NCBI RefSeq assembly: GCF_000195085.1
Contig: NC_015380.1
Coordinates: forward strand, 854,001 to 918,000
Length of the DNA stretch: 64,000 nucleotides
DNA from: Candidatus Pelagibacter sp. IMCC9063
Lineage (GTDB): Bacteria; Pseudomonadota; Alphaproteobacteria; Pelagibacterales; Pelagibacteraceae
Direction: 5' to 3'
Part shown: one piece after another, positions 1 through 6,381 of the stretch
Layout of the letters: every line of letters begins with the position of its first letter
How positions within the stretch are numbered: the stretch's first letter is position 1
Notes under the pieces: model-generated
Databases searched by the model: none
What the model was told of the DNA's origin: nothing
The model's input: only the letters and a program-made list of their open reading frames with translations
Made by a program: the position numbers and the translations under genes

Positions 1-59
1 CCAGCGTATGCTGAGCCTGTAAAAAGAACTAAGATTGATACAATTAAAAATTTTTTCAT
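1..59 (-). CDS. secreted protein, N-terminal fragment (runs off window)
   Basis: Only the first 19 codons and part of the next are inside the window. The minus strand from ATG at 59 reads MKKFLIVSILVLFTGSAYA and then Gly. This is a textbook Sec signal peptide: a KK start, a hydrophobic core and an AYA cleavage site. A purine-rich ribosome binding site (GAAAGGAAA) lies just upstream on the minus strand. The mature protein is outside the window, so no function can be given. The leader differs from the repeated leader family found at 1554-9135. Confidence 0.7.
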   Translation of the reverse strand, partial: MKKFLIVSILVLFTGSAYA

Positions 60-102
60 GTTTTCCTTTCAGTTAATTTTTTTTAAATACCATAGATGAT
101 AA

Positions 103-227
103 GATTAAAGTCGCTCACAATTGTCACGGAGCTTAATCGGGAACGACTCTTCGGTAATAATTACCAGAAGAGCCCCCTTTAAAATGACCTTTCGGTCGAA
201 TTCATTTAGAAAAATGAATTCTTTTTT
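103..227 (+). ncRNA. candidate structured small RNA with its own terminator
   Basis: No ORF covers this stretch. It contains three successive hairpins: a long one at about 147-172 (CTCTTC-GGTAAT against ATTACC-A-GAAGAG), a small GACC-TTTC-GGTC hairpin at 186-197, and a terminator hairpin at 198-227. The order and the plus-strand T-run point to a plus-strand transcript ending near 227. It does not match any riboswitch, 6S, SRP or tmRNA signature I could recognise. The 5' end is a guess from an AT-rich promoter-like stretch near 90-105. Confidence 0.35.
198..227 (+). terminator. rho-independent terminator
   Basis: A perfect 10-bp stem (GAATTCATTT / AAATGAATTC) with a four-base loop is followed directly by six Ts. 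The polarity fits the plus strand. No plus-strand CDS precedes it in the window, so it most likely ends the structured RNA candidate just upstream. Confidence 0.75.
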
Positions 228-610
228 AGTCTACTTAATAAAAGTTTAATTTACTTAAACCTTCAAGTTTCAGGCGGTGACATATATAGTCCTCCTCCAA
301 CAATTACCCTCTGCGCATTTAAAGAATAAGTCAAATTGACGAATTAAAAACCAAAACAAATTATATCGTAGCAAAACCAAGTAGTTATTTGCTTAGTTGG
401 TTAAAATAAAATTAATAGGATTTCTTAAGCATTACATACCAAGGGTTTTTTTTTAATTGTAAAAATTTAATATTTTTGTCTTTGTTTTCAATGCTTTAGA
501 TTTCTTTAATGTAGTGATTGAAAGGCGTATAATTTTAGAAATTTTTTTTACAAAACTCATTTTCTTAAAATACTAACTTTTTTTATTTAAGTAGTAGTCT
601 GGTTGTTACA
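228..610. other. intergenic stretch without recognisable gene
   Basis: No ORF of convincing length or start is seen on either strand. There is a locally GC-richer patch at about 265-320, read as GGCGGTGAC and CCTCCTCC on the plus strand, inside otherwise very AT-rich DNA. This could be part of an RNA gene, but I do not recognise it. The last 60 bases probably hold the promoter of the HD-domain gene at 611. Confidence 0.4.
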
Positions 611-1033
611 ATGAACTTAGAAAGAGCTATCGAAATTGCCCAAGAAGCTCATAAGGGAGTAAAGGACAGAGGGGGCCATGATTACATTAACCATCCCATA
701 AGAGTCATGCATGCCATGAGTAATGATCAGGAAAAAATAGTAGCGATCCTTCATGATGTAGTAGAAGATTCAGATTGGACCTTTGAACGGTTAAAGGAAG
801 AAGGTTTTGAAGATTCTGTGATTGAAAGCTTACGTTGTGTAACCAAATATTCAGAAGAAGAAGACTATCAAGAATTCATCAAGAGAGCTGCTACCAATAA
901 GATTGCTACCAAAGTAAAAATGGCAGATATCGAAGACAACCTAGATTTAAGTAGACTAGGTACCTTAACCGAAAAGGATCTCACCCGAATAGAAAAGTAC
1001 AAAAAAGCTTTAAAGTATTTAAAAGCCTTATAA
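611..1033 (+). CDS. HD-domain phosphohydrolase, small (p)ppGpp hydrolase-like
   Basis: This 140-aa protein resembles the hydrolase half of RelA/SpoT proteins and the stand-alone small alarmone hydrolases (Mesh1 type). Visible signature residues are the HP pair at 28-29, the HDVVED metal-binding motif at 48-53, and the MADIEDNLD segment at 104-112 that supplies the last Asp and Asn. The family uses a Mn ion to remove pyrophosphate from ppGpp or related nucleotides in the cytoplasm. No synthetase domain is attached and no synthetase is nearby. Other HD hydrolase substrates are possible. It stands alone at the edge of the accessory island. Confidence 0.75.
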   Translation: MNLERAIEIAQEAHKGVKDRGGHDYINHPIRVMHAMSNDQEKIVAILHDVVEDSDWTFERLKEEGFEDSVIESLRCVTKYSEEEDYQEFIKRAATNKIATKVKMADIEDNLDLSRLGTLTEKDLTRIEKYKKALKYLKAL

Positions 1034-1069
1034 TTCCATCTATCCACAACTTTTCCTTTTAAATCAAAC

Positions 1070-1098
1070 TTGAAACGTGGTTCTTGAGACCGTACAAT
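1070..1098 (+). promoter_or_regulatory. sigma70-type promoter upstream of 1113
   Basis: TTGAAA (1070-1075) is separated by exactly 17 bp from TACAAT (1093-1098). This is close to the vegetative sigma consensus. Transcription would start near 1105, giving a 5' leader of fewer than ten bases before the ATG at 1113. Confidence 0.55.
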
Positions 1099-1112
1099 AT
1101 TAGGGATAAATT

Positions 1113-1352
1113 ATGAGAGGTAGTTGGTTAGCATATTGTATGAGTAGTAACGATTGTTCTTCGTTAGAATGGATTGCACCTATAACTTATTTTCTACTAA
1201 CCCTTGCTTCAATTTATTTTGCAAGAAAAGAGTACTTAACAAAAATCAAACCTGTAGGATTTATTCCTCGTAATATAGTCATGATGGTATTTTATATTTC
1301 AGTTCCGATTGGTTTTTTCACTATAGGAGTTGTAAGTTTAGTAGTTTTTTAG
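1113..1352 (+). CDS. small membrane protein, unknown
   Basis: This 79-aa protein has two hydrophobic segments (about 18-35 and 52-78) separated by a short charged loop (ARKEYLTKIKPVG), so it is predicted to span the inner membrane twice. There are two Cys in the N-terminal part. I do not recognise a family. A good promoter lies directly upstream, which supports it being expressed. It belongs to the island of small secreted and membrane proteins. Confidence 0.5.
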   Translation: MRGSWLAYCMSSNDCSSLEWIAPITYFLLTLASIYFARKEYLTKIKPVGFIPRNIVMMVFYISVPIGFFTIGVVSLVVF

Positions 1353-1353
1353 C

Positions 1354-1461
1354 GTGAAAAATAATCCAGATATAAATCGTAATCATGAGAAGTATAAGAG
1401 CGTGAGCCCAGACGATTTATCCTTAGCATATAAGTCGTTTTGCACGGACTCACAGAAGTAA
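1354..1461 (+). CDS. possible 35-aa ORF after 1113 gene
   Basis: A GTG codon one base after the stop of the preceding membrane protein opens a 35-aa frame, hydrophilic and rich in Asn, Lys and Ser, ending in TAA. The tight spacing fits a coupled gene. There is no other support, and it may be a decayed fragment. No function can be proposed. Confidence 0.25.
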   Translation: MKNNPDINRNHEKYKSVSPDDLSLAYKSFCTDSQK

Positions 1462-1517
1462 TGGTACTTATGGAAGGAACTTTAGTCTACAGAAAAAATA
1501 ATCTTTGCATTCACAGT

Positions 1518-1547
1518 ATTCCAATACTCATAATTCTGGGATAGAAT
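1518..1547 (+). promoter_or_regulatory. conserved cassette promoter, copy 1
   Basis: ATTCCA (1518-1523), an 18-bp spacer and TAGAAT (1542-1547) are followed after 6 bp by the ATG at 1554. The spacer shares the ATTCTGGG block with the copies at 3153-3182 and 9142-9171. Because the -10 box sits 6 bp from the start codon, the mRNA is probably leaderless or nearly so. No Shine-Dalgarno is present. Confidence 0.5.
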
Positions 1548-1553
1548 TTAGGG

Positions 1554-2741
1554 ATGAGAAGTATTTTATTGGCGTTAGTTTTGAGTTTGTTGTTGAATGG
1601 AAATGTAACTGCAGAACAATTAAGCAAATCTCCTTTTATACCAGATGATGTTTATGATCAATTCAGTCAATTGTCTAAAGAGCATAAAATTAAATTTTGT
1701 GGCTTTAAAAATTACAAACCAAAAAATAACATAATTAACAAAGATCTCCCTCCAAGAATTTATGGTTACAATTCAAGAATGGATAATGATAAAAATGTAG
1801 AAGGTATTTATGCTAGAGATGTTTTTAGAGCATACTCGCATGCTATTAATTTTGTGATGGTAAATGAAAATGATGAAATAAAAGAAATTCTTTTTAATAA
1901 ACTTTATATATGGGCAAAAAATAAGGCTCTTACTAAAACAAAACAATGTTACAGGAATTCAGCTAAAAATTCTATATTGGAAGAATGCGAAGGAGAATGG
2001 AGTGATCCTGAGGGACAAGATTTAGCGCCGATTAAAGACGCAACAGTTACTTTGGAAATAATTATGGGATTAAATTATATCTACAATCTTAATTTTGCTG
2101 ATTACAAGATTAACGATTCTAGACATAAAGATATTAATGCGTGGTTTAAACCTTTTTACAAAAGAATAAAGCGAGCTAATAAATTTTATTGGGGAAATTC
2201 TGCTGGTTGGTATTTTCCAAATATAGCATTAAGACATAATAGTAATAAAAAATATAAAAGTTTAGTGAAGAAACTGGTAAAAGGTGCTGATAAATGGATT
2301 TTAGAGGATGGAAGCATTAGGGATAGAACTACTCGTGGAGATAGAGCATTATGGTACCATCATACAGGTCTAGGCGAGGCATTCATGATACTAGAAATTG
2401 CTAACGCTGCTAAAGTGAAATTACCTAAAAATTTTGAAAAAAAATTAATTAAAGCTGTGGAGTTATTCCACGACTCATTTTTAGATAATTCAAAAATTGA
2501 GCCTTGGGCAAAGAAACGGCATAATTCGCAAGCTAGCAATAGAGTTCAAAAATTTACTCTTAACTTAGATAGCATTTCATTTAATGGTTCATGGTTTCAT
2601 ATTATGCAGTATAGATACCCAGAACATAGAACTTCAAGGTTTTTAAATAGTCATATGTCAAATCGTTCACAATCTCTTAAAGGTGATGAGGTTACTGGAA
2701 TTGGGATGGGCTGTGTATACAACGCATTAGCAAATCAATGA
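1554..2741 (+). CDS. secreted alginate-lyase-like protein
   Basis: This 395-aa protein has a Sec signal peptide (MRSILLALVLSLLLNGNVTA, cleavage near residue 20). The body is rich in Trp, Tyr and His, like alpha/alpha-toroid polysaccharide lyases. Two segments resemble the alginate lyase (PL5/Alginate_lyase) family: the Asn-Lys-Phe-Tyr-Trp segment near 209-221, and DGSIRDRTTRGDRALWYHH near 250-268, which parallels the DG(T/S)...RG.RAL.YH signature. It may cleave a uronic-acid polysaccharide in the periplasm. Its leader belongs to the repeated cassette. The stop overlaps the next mini-leader in an ATGA. The family assignment rests on motif memory, not a search. Confidence 0.55.
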   Translation: MRSILLALVLSLLLNGNVTAEQLSKSPFIPDDVYDQFSQLSKEHKIKFCGFKNYKPKNNIINKDLPPRIYGYNSRMDNDKNVEGIYARDVFRAYSHAINFVMVNENDEIKEILFNKLYIWAKNKALTKTKQCYRNSAKNSILEECEGEWSDPEGQDLAPIKDATVTLEIIMGLNYIYNLNFADYKINDSRHKDINAWFKPFYKRIKRANKFYWGNSAGWYFPNIALRHNSNKKYKSLVKKLVKGADKWILEDGSIRDRTTRGDRALWYHHTGLGEAFMILEIANAAKVKLPKNFEKKLIKAVELFHDSFLDNSKIEPWAKKRHNSQASNRVQKFTLNLDSISFNGSWFHIMQYRYPEHRTSRFLNSHMSNRSQSLKGDEVTGIGMGCVYNALANQ

Positions 2742-2776
2742 AAAAACTTTTAGAGATCGTGGTTTCAAAAGATTAA
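2738..2776 (+). other. truncated leader mini-ORF (12 aa)
   Basis: ATG overlaps the preceding stop (ATGA) and opens MKKLLEIVVSKD, whose first nine residues copy the island signal peptide (MKKLLGIMV). TAA then abuts the ATG at 2777. It reads as a signal-peptide start that lost its hydrophobic core and now only leads into the next ORF. Confidence 0.5.
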
Positions 2777-3088
2777 ATGGTTTTACTTTGGTCCATTTCA
2801 TTTTTAGTAGTCTTAATTTTTTTAAGTAATTTTTTAACAAATTATTTAAAAAGTCTTGACATAGAAAATGATCACAACAGCCCAGATGCTTTTTGGAAAT
2901 TTACCTATGATCATTATGATAAAAATGAATTTAATAAATCTATTACAAAAGTAAAAGATTCTGATTCAGTAGAAAAGCAAAAAATATTTAAAGACAGATT
3001 GATTATATTATATTGGCTGCTTACAATTTCGATTTTTGTAACTGTTATTTATATTTTAACTTTAGTTTTAAAAATGATATTATTATAA
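2777..3088 (+). CDS. small two-helix membrane protein, unknown
   Basis: This 103-aa protein has one hydrophobic segment at each end (about 3-22 and 78-102) and a charged central domain with many Asp and Lys. The N-terminal helix probably acts as an uncleaved signal anchor. The ATG follows directly on the TAA of a truncated leader mini-ORF and has no Shine-Dalgarno of its own, so translation is likely coupled. No family is recognised. Confidence 0.5.
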   Translation: MVLLWSISFLVVLIFLSNFLTNYLKSLDIENDHNSPDAFWKFTYDHYDKNEFNKSITKVKDSDSVEKQKIFKDRLIILYWLLTISIFVTVIYILTLVLKMILL

Positions 3089-3152
3089 TCAAGAAATCGT
3101 AGCTAATTAATCTTCTCATTACGTTATGTATATAATTATAGCCTATCCATCC

Positions 3153-3182
3153 GTTCCATTGCCCGAGATTCTAGGGTAGAAT
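3153..3182 (+). promoter_or_regulatory. conserved cassette promoter, copy 2
   Basis: GTTCCA (3153-3158), an 18-bp spacer and TAGAAT (3177-3182) lie 7 bp before the ATG at 3190. About 35 bases here match the minus-strand copy at 9136-9171 with only a few differences. This indicates that the upstream region is part of the repeated cassette, not only the coding leader. Confidence 0.55.
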
Positions 3183-3189
3183 TCTGGTT

Positions 3190-3588
3190 ATGAAAAAGCT
3201 TTTAGGGATCATGGTTCTGGGTTTGTTGTTAAGTGGGAACGCTTATGCAGAAATTAACTGGCAGAAAAGAAATTTGTGCGAAAAATCTGAATACAAAGAT
3301 TTATGTTCTATAATTTTAGATAAAAAATTAGTTGGTGTAAATACAATAGCAAATTTTAAATTTGAAAAAGGAAAAATTATTGCACTAATAATTGTTAAAA
3401 AAAGGGAAAATATGAGTTTGCTTCAAGATCCAGATCCAAGTTATGTAGCAAAATATACAGGTGAATATCTTGTTTATAAAAATGCAGATGGGATATTTAT
3501 CACAGAATTTGCACCTTCCTCTCCTATGGAAAATTTAATATGTGATAATTCGAATAAATGTATTAATGCCAACTCAATAAGATCTTAA
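3190..3588 (+). CDS. secreted protein with cassette leader, unknown
   Basis: This 132-aa protein carries the best-preserved copy of the island leader (MKKLLGIMVLGLLLSGNAYA, cleavage after AYA). The mature part of about 112 residues has four Cys (CEKS, DLCS, ICDN, KCIN), consistent with periplasmic disulfides, and a short beta-rich middle section. No family is recognised. The promoter is the cassette copy directly upstream. One base separates its stop from the next truncated leader, so it probably heads a short operon running to 4211. Confidence 0.6.
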   Translation: MKKLLGIMVLGLLLSGNAYAEINWQKRNLCEKSEYKDLCSIILDKKLVGVNTIANFKFEKGKIIALIIVKKRENMSLLQDPDPSYVAKYTGEYLVYKNADGIFITEFAPSSPMENLICDNSNKCINANSIRS

Positions 3589-3589
3589 C

Positions 3590-3628
3590 ATGAAAAAACT
3601 AATTTGCATCATGGTTCTGGGTTTATGA
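3590..3628 (+). other. truncated leader mini-ORF (12 aa)
   Basis: The frame MKKLICIMVLGL stops in the middle of the hydrophobic core at TGA (3626-3628), which overlaps the ATG of the next ORF at 3625. Its first 27 bases nearly match the start of the minus-strand gene at 8378, and the rest matches the leader at 3190. Confidence 0.55.
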
Positions 3629-3750
3629 CACTTGAGATTATTATTATTTCATTAACTATCGTCTTTGCAGTTTATTTTTTATTTAGACCTACCTCTAAAA
3701 AAGAAAAAGACAGGTTTGAAGATAAAGATAACTGGAGGGGTGGGTTTTAA
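3625..3750 (+). CDS. 41-aa single-helix membrane peptide
   Basis: The ATG overlaps the stop of a truncated leader mini-ORF (ATGA). The product has an N-terminal hydrophobic stretch (MTLEIIIISLTIVFAVYFLF) and then a charged tail with Lys, Asp and Arg ending in WRGGF. It is predicted to be a small inner-membrane peptide with a cytoplasmic tail. TAA is followed without a gap by the next mini-leader ATG. The function is unknown. Confidence 0.4.
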   Translation: MTLEIIIISLTIVFAVYFLFRPTSKKEKDRFEDKDNWRGGF

Positions 3751-3795
3751 ATGAAAAAAATCCTAACGTTCCCAATTCTCGGTAGAGTGGATTAG
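3751..3795 (+). other. truncated leader mini-ORF (14 aa), fused to a degenerate promoter block
   Basis: The frame starts MKKIL and then runs into DNA resembling the cassette promoter (GTTCCC at 3768, ATTCTCGG, TAGAGT at 3783). It stops with TAG three bases before the ATG at 3799. It looks like a recombination joint between one leader start and the upstream block of another copy. Confidence 0.45.
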
Positions 3796-3798
3796 AAA

Positions 3799-4167
3799 AT
3801 GTATGAAATAGCTGCAAATTTAATATTATTGGTTCATTTTATATTTATTCTCTTTGTTGTATTTGGTGCCTTATTATTTTTTGCTTCAGCAAAGATTATT
3901 TTGATACATACGCCTGCTTTTATTTGGGGGTGCTATATCGAATTCACTAATTCTATATGTCCTCTGACTTATCTTGAAAATTGGTTTTTACATAAAGCTA
4001 ATCTAACAACATATTCTGTAGGTTTTATTCAAAATTACTTAGTGCCGATTGTTTATCCGGTGAGTCTTACGAAAGATTTACAAACATACCTAGGAATAGC
4101 CCTAATAGTCATAAATGTAGTTTTTTATGCCTTTATATTTAATAAATTGAAAAAAAATTTTAAATGA
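3799..4167 (+). CDS. DUF2784 membrane protein
   Basis: This 122-aa protein has four predicted membrane helices. It matches the DUF2784 pattern: an N-terminal LILLVHFIFILFVVFGALL helix, then HTPAFIWGCYIEF with the ICPLTYLEN motif, then a Y..GFI.NYL.P.VYP segment and a C-terminal helix. The biochemical role of the family is unknown. It is preceded by a mini-leader and a degenerate cassette promoter, and its TGA overlaps the next leader relic (ATGA). It is likely acquired and inserted into the leader-cassette array. Confidence 0.75.
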   Translation: MYEIAANLILLVHFIFILFVVFGALLFFASAKIILIHTPAFIWGCYIEFTNSICPLTYLENWFLHKANLTTYSVGFIQNYLVPIVYPVSLTKDLQTYLGIALIVINVVFYAFIFNKLKKNFK

Positions 4168-4211
4168 AAAAGATTTTAGGTATAGCGTTTCTGGTTTTGT
4201 TGTTGTGCTAG
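4164..4211 (+). pseudogene. decayed leader relic (15 aa then stop)
   Basis: The ATG overlaps the DUF2784 stop. The frame MKKILGIAFLVLLLC ends at TAG, but the DNA beyond the stop (AATGCTTATGCAAAAATT) still matches the end of the consensus leader (NAYA plus the start of a mature protein). A small change in the AGTGGG segment appears to have created the stop. No intact mature domain follows, so this secreted-protein gene is dead. Confidence 0.55.
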
Positions 4212-4391
4212 AATGCTTATGCAAAAATTGATTGAAAATACATCAAAAACGATACATCTTTAGATTTAAGGTAAGCAAACGACGAAATTTAACATCGATA
4301 TCTTCTTTAATATTTTAGCAAAACATGACCGCTCTACTATTGTATTCAATTAACCTTAATTTGGTTTAATTAATGCGATATTTAAAGCTTA

Positions 4392-4541
4392 TTAAGCCTT
4401 TTTTGTTTTAGGGACGATCTTTGTGTGATTGGAGTTTTTGTTTTTTTTATTACAACATTCTTTTAAAACTTTAACTGCAGCCATACCACCTAAAAAAGTT
4501 AAACCGAGTACCTTAAGCCCAATTAAAGTTTTAATTATCAT
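4392..4541 (-). CDS. possible 49-aa small membrane-associated protein
   Basis: The minus strand from ATG at 4541 reads MIIKTLIGLKVLGLTFLGGM and continues with AAVKVLKECCNKKNKN to a Lys-rich tail ending at TAA (4392). The N-terminus is hydrophobic with a GG and a CC pair, and the tail is basic. It is the only plausible gene in the 4212-4676 gap. No homologue is recognised and no clear ribosome binding site is seen. Confidence 0.35.
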   Translation of the reverse strand: MIIKTLIGLKVLGLTFLGGMAAVKVLKECCNKKNKNSNHTKIVPKTKKA

Positions 4542-4676
4542 TATTATTAATTATCACAGATTTTTTATTCAAGAAATAGTTTTAAACTTAATCAATCCAA
4601 GAAGTGAGACACTATTGCAAAAAAAATAAATGCAATTATCTTTAAAATACAACTAAGAGCATATATCTAGATCGTC

Positions 4677-5387
4677 ATGACAAATAAATATCTTATTTTT
4701 GGAGCAACAGGTTCCATTGGTTCCAGTTTAGCTAAAATGCTTAAGCAATCTGATTTTGATATTCATCTTGTCGCCAGACAAGAAGATTTGGTATCACAAC
4801 TTGCTAATGAATTAGGTTGTAGTTTCACCGTAGCTGATGTTTTAGAAGAAAATTTTATTGAAAAGGTAAAAGCTGATGCGCCTGATATCAAAGGGCTAGC
4901 TTATTGCGTAGGTTCTATAGATTTAAAGCCACTTAAAATGGTTAAAGAACAGGATTTACAAAAATGTATGAAGCTTAATCTGTACTCTGCGGTGGAAATT
5001 ATAAAAGCTTATCATGATAGTTTAAAACAAAACAAAGGTTCAATTGTATTATTTTCAACAGTTGCTGCTCAAAGAGGATTTACAAATCATGCAATTATCG
5101 CTTCTGCTAAAGCTGCCGTGGAAGGATTAACAGTTTCTCTAGCGTCTGAATTTGCACCTGATATTCGTGTCAATTGTATTGCACCCAGCTTAAGCTACTC
5201 AAAAATTGCCGAACCTATGCTTAAAAATAAACCTTTAGCGGATGGTATCGCAAAAGCTCACCCACTTAAAAGATTGGGTGAGGGAAAAGATTCAGCAGCC
5301 TTAGCTAAATTTTTACTGAGTGAAGAAAGTTCTTGGATGACGGGACAAATTATTGGTGTCGACGGCGGACGATCTAAGCTTTCTTAA
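4677..5387 (+). CDS. short-chain dehydrogenase/reductase-like protein without catalytic Tyr
   Basis: This 236-aa protein has the full SDR Rossmann fold: GATGSIG at 9-15, Asp54 after the third strand, an N-terminal NLYSA helix near 101, the serine strand LFSTVAA (Ser127), the IRVNCIAPS strand near 163-171, and the GVDGG end. The classical YxxxK motif reads Ile141-A-S-A-Lys145, so the catalytic tyrosine is missing while serine and lysine remain. I recall a subgroup with an IAxAK motif in marine proteobacteria. It may bind NAD(P) without classical alcohol oxidation. It is a single gene next to the convergent alternative oxidase. Confidence 0.8.
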   Translation: MTNKYLIFGATGSIGSSLAKMLKQSDFDIHLVARQEDLVSQLANELGCSFTVADVLEENFIEKVKADAPDIKGLAYCVGSIDLKPLKMVKEQDLQKCMKLNLYSAVEIIKAYHDSLKQNKGSIVLFSTVAAQRGFTNHAIIASAKAAVEGLTVSLASEFAPDIRVNCIAPSLSYSKIAEPMLKNKPLADGIAKAHPLKRLGEGKDSAALAKFLLSEESSWMTGQIIGVDGGRSKLS

Positions 5388-5423
5388 ATATATAAATTCA
5401 ATTTAAAAAATTAATATTCTTTA

Positions 5424-6077
5424 CTAATTTGTTTTTTTTAAATTTGTTTGTTGTTCTTCGTTAGGATCTAATTTGTTGTTTAAAATATTTGCATATGAAT
5501 GATTAACATCTCTATGACCCGCTTCATCTTCTCTAACTCTTACGACCACATCTCTTAAAGTCGCGTGAAGTGGAAGGCTATAGTAATCAATGGCAATTTT
5601 AGGAGCAGGTTCATTTTTCATTTTACCGCTATCAAGTTCGTCTAAGAACTCAGTATAACTATAAACTGCTTCTTCTTCAAAATAACCAACAATTCGGTGC
5701 GCCGTTCTTTTTGAAATAATATAAATAAATAAATACATTAGAATAAAAATGAATTGCGCTATTAAAATGATAACTCGTTCCATGGCCGTTGGTTTTGCAA
5801 TGTTGACGAAAATCATTAGATGCATTCTTTCATTTTCAGCTTCATCTAAAAGGGTCTTAATCCAACCCTTATCATCTTCAATTTTTCTAATGGACTTTAA
5901 ATGCGTTAACATTCCAGCTATCATACCAGGAACTGCTGCCACTGTTTCCAGTACCACAGCACGATGCCCATATTTTTTTTTAAAGAAGGTATCTGCAACA
6001 AACCTTAAAAATTTGGTAAATCCAAATGCAATACGATCACTAATATTTTCAGGTTTATGGTGACTGTCTAATTTCAT
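5424..6077 (-). CDS. aox: alternative oxidase (ubiquinol oxidase, di-iron)
   Basis: This 217-aa protein shows all the di-iron ligand motifs of the alternative oxidase family: LET (Glu44), NERMH (Glu83, His86), EEEA (134-137) and REDEAGHRDVNH (Glu185, His188). Two hydrophobic stretches (about 45-60 and 100-121) fit its monotopic inner-membrane attachment. The enzyme oxidises ubiquinol and reduces oxygen to water without pumping protons, bypassing the cytochrome bc1 complex. The window also encodes complex I, which would feed it ubiquinol. It lacks the plant N-terminal regulatory extension, as bacterial forms do. Confidence 0.93.
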   Translation of the reverse strand: MKLDSHHKPENISDRIAFGFTKFLRFVADTFFKKKYGHRAVVLETVAAVPGMIAGMLTHLKSIRKIEDDKGWIKTLLDEAENERMHLMIFVNIAKPTAMERVIILIAQFIFILMYLFIYIISKRTAHRIVGYFEEEAVYSYTEFLDELDSGKMKNEPAPKIAIDYYSLPLHATLRDVVVRVREDEAGHRDVNHSYANILNNKLDPNEEQQTNLKKTN

Positions 6078-6082
6078 AAAAT

Positions 6083-6214
6083 TTATATAGTAAATCTTAA
6101 TAAATTTTCTTCTGCAATTTTATCATCTATGCTCTTTGCCATCATTGGGCATGAACCTGCATAAGCAGAACTTGTGAAAAGTACTAAGAATAATGTAATT
6201 ACTATTTTTTTCAT
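6083..6214 (-). CDS. small secreted peptide, unknown
   Basis: Starting at ATG 6214, the product is 43 aa with a signal peptide (MKKIVITLFLVLFTSSAYA) and a mature part of about 24 residues beginning GSCPMMAKSIDDKIAEE. The longer frame adds an unlikely N-terminal tail, so I chose the internal ATG. The SCPM..K.ID motif recalls short secreted proteins of marine alphaproteobacteria, but this copy is shorter than I would expect and may be truncated. The stop is five bases from the oxidase start, so the two are probably co-transcribed. Confidence 0.5.
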   Translation of the reverse strand: MKKIVITLFLVLFTSSAYAGSCPMMAKSIDDKIAEENLLRFTI

Positions 6215-6381
6215 TAATAACCAAATAATAGGAAAATAATTAGTTTTTACTATAACCAATATTGTCACTTTGCATGTGCAAAATGACCCAACTATTTCTT
6301 GTATAAATTTACTGTGCGCATAAAGCCTATAATCATTTAATAAAAATCCTGTATTATGATTATTATTAATGATTGAAATTT

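Noticed and set aside
261-325. RNase P, tmRNA or 6S RNA fragment in the GC-richer patch
   Set aside because: None of the conserved signatures of these RNAs could be found on either strand.
4429-4629. 66-codon plus-strand ORF
   Set aside because: It has a TTG start, low-complexity content and no signal; the opposite strand holds a more gene-like 49-codon frame.
5749-6063. 104-codon plus-strand ORF
   Set aside because: It is antisense to the alternative oxidase, whose catalytic motifs are all intact.
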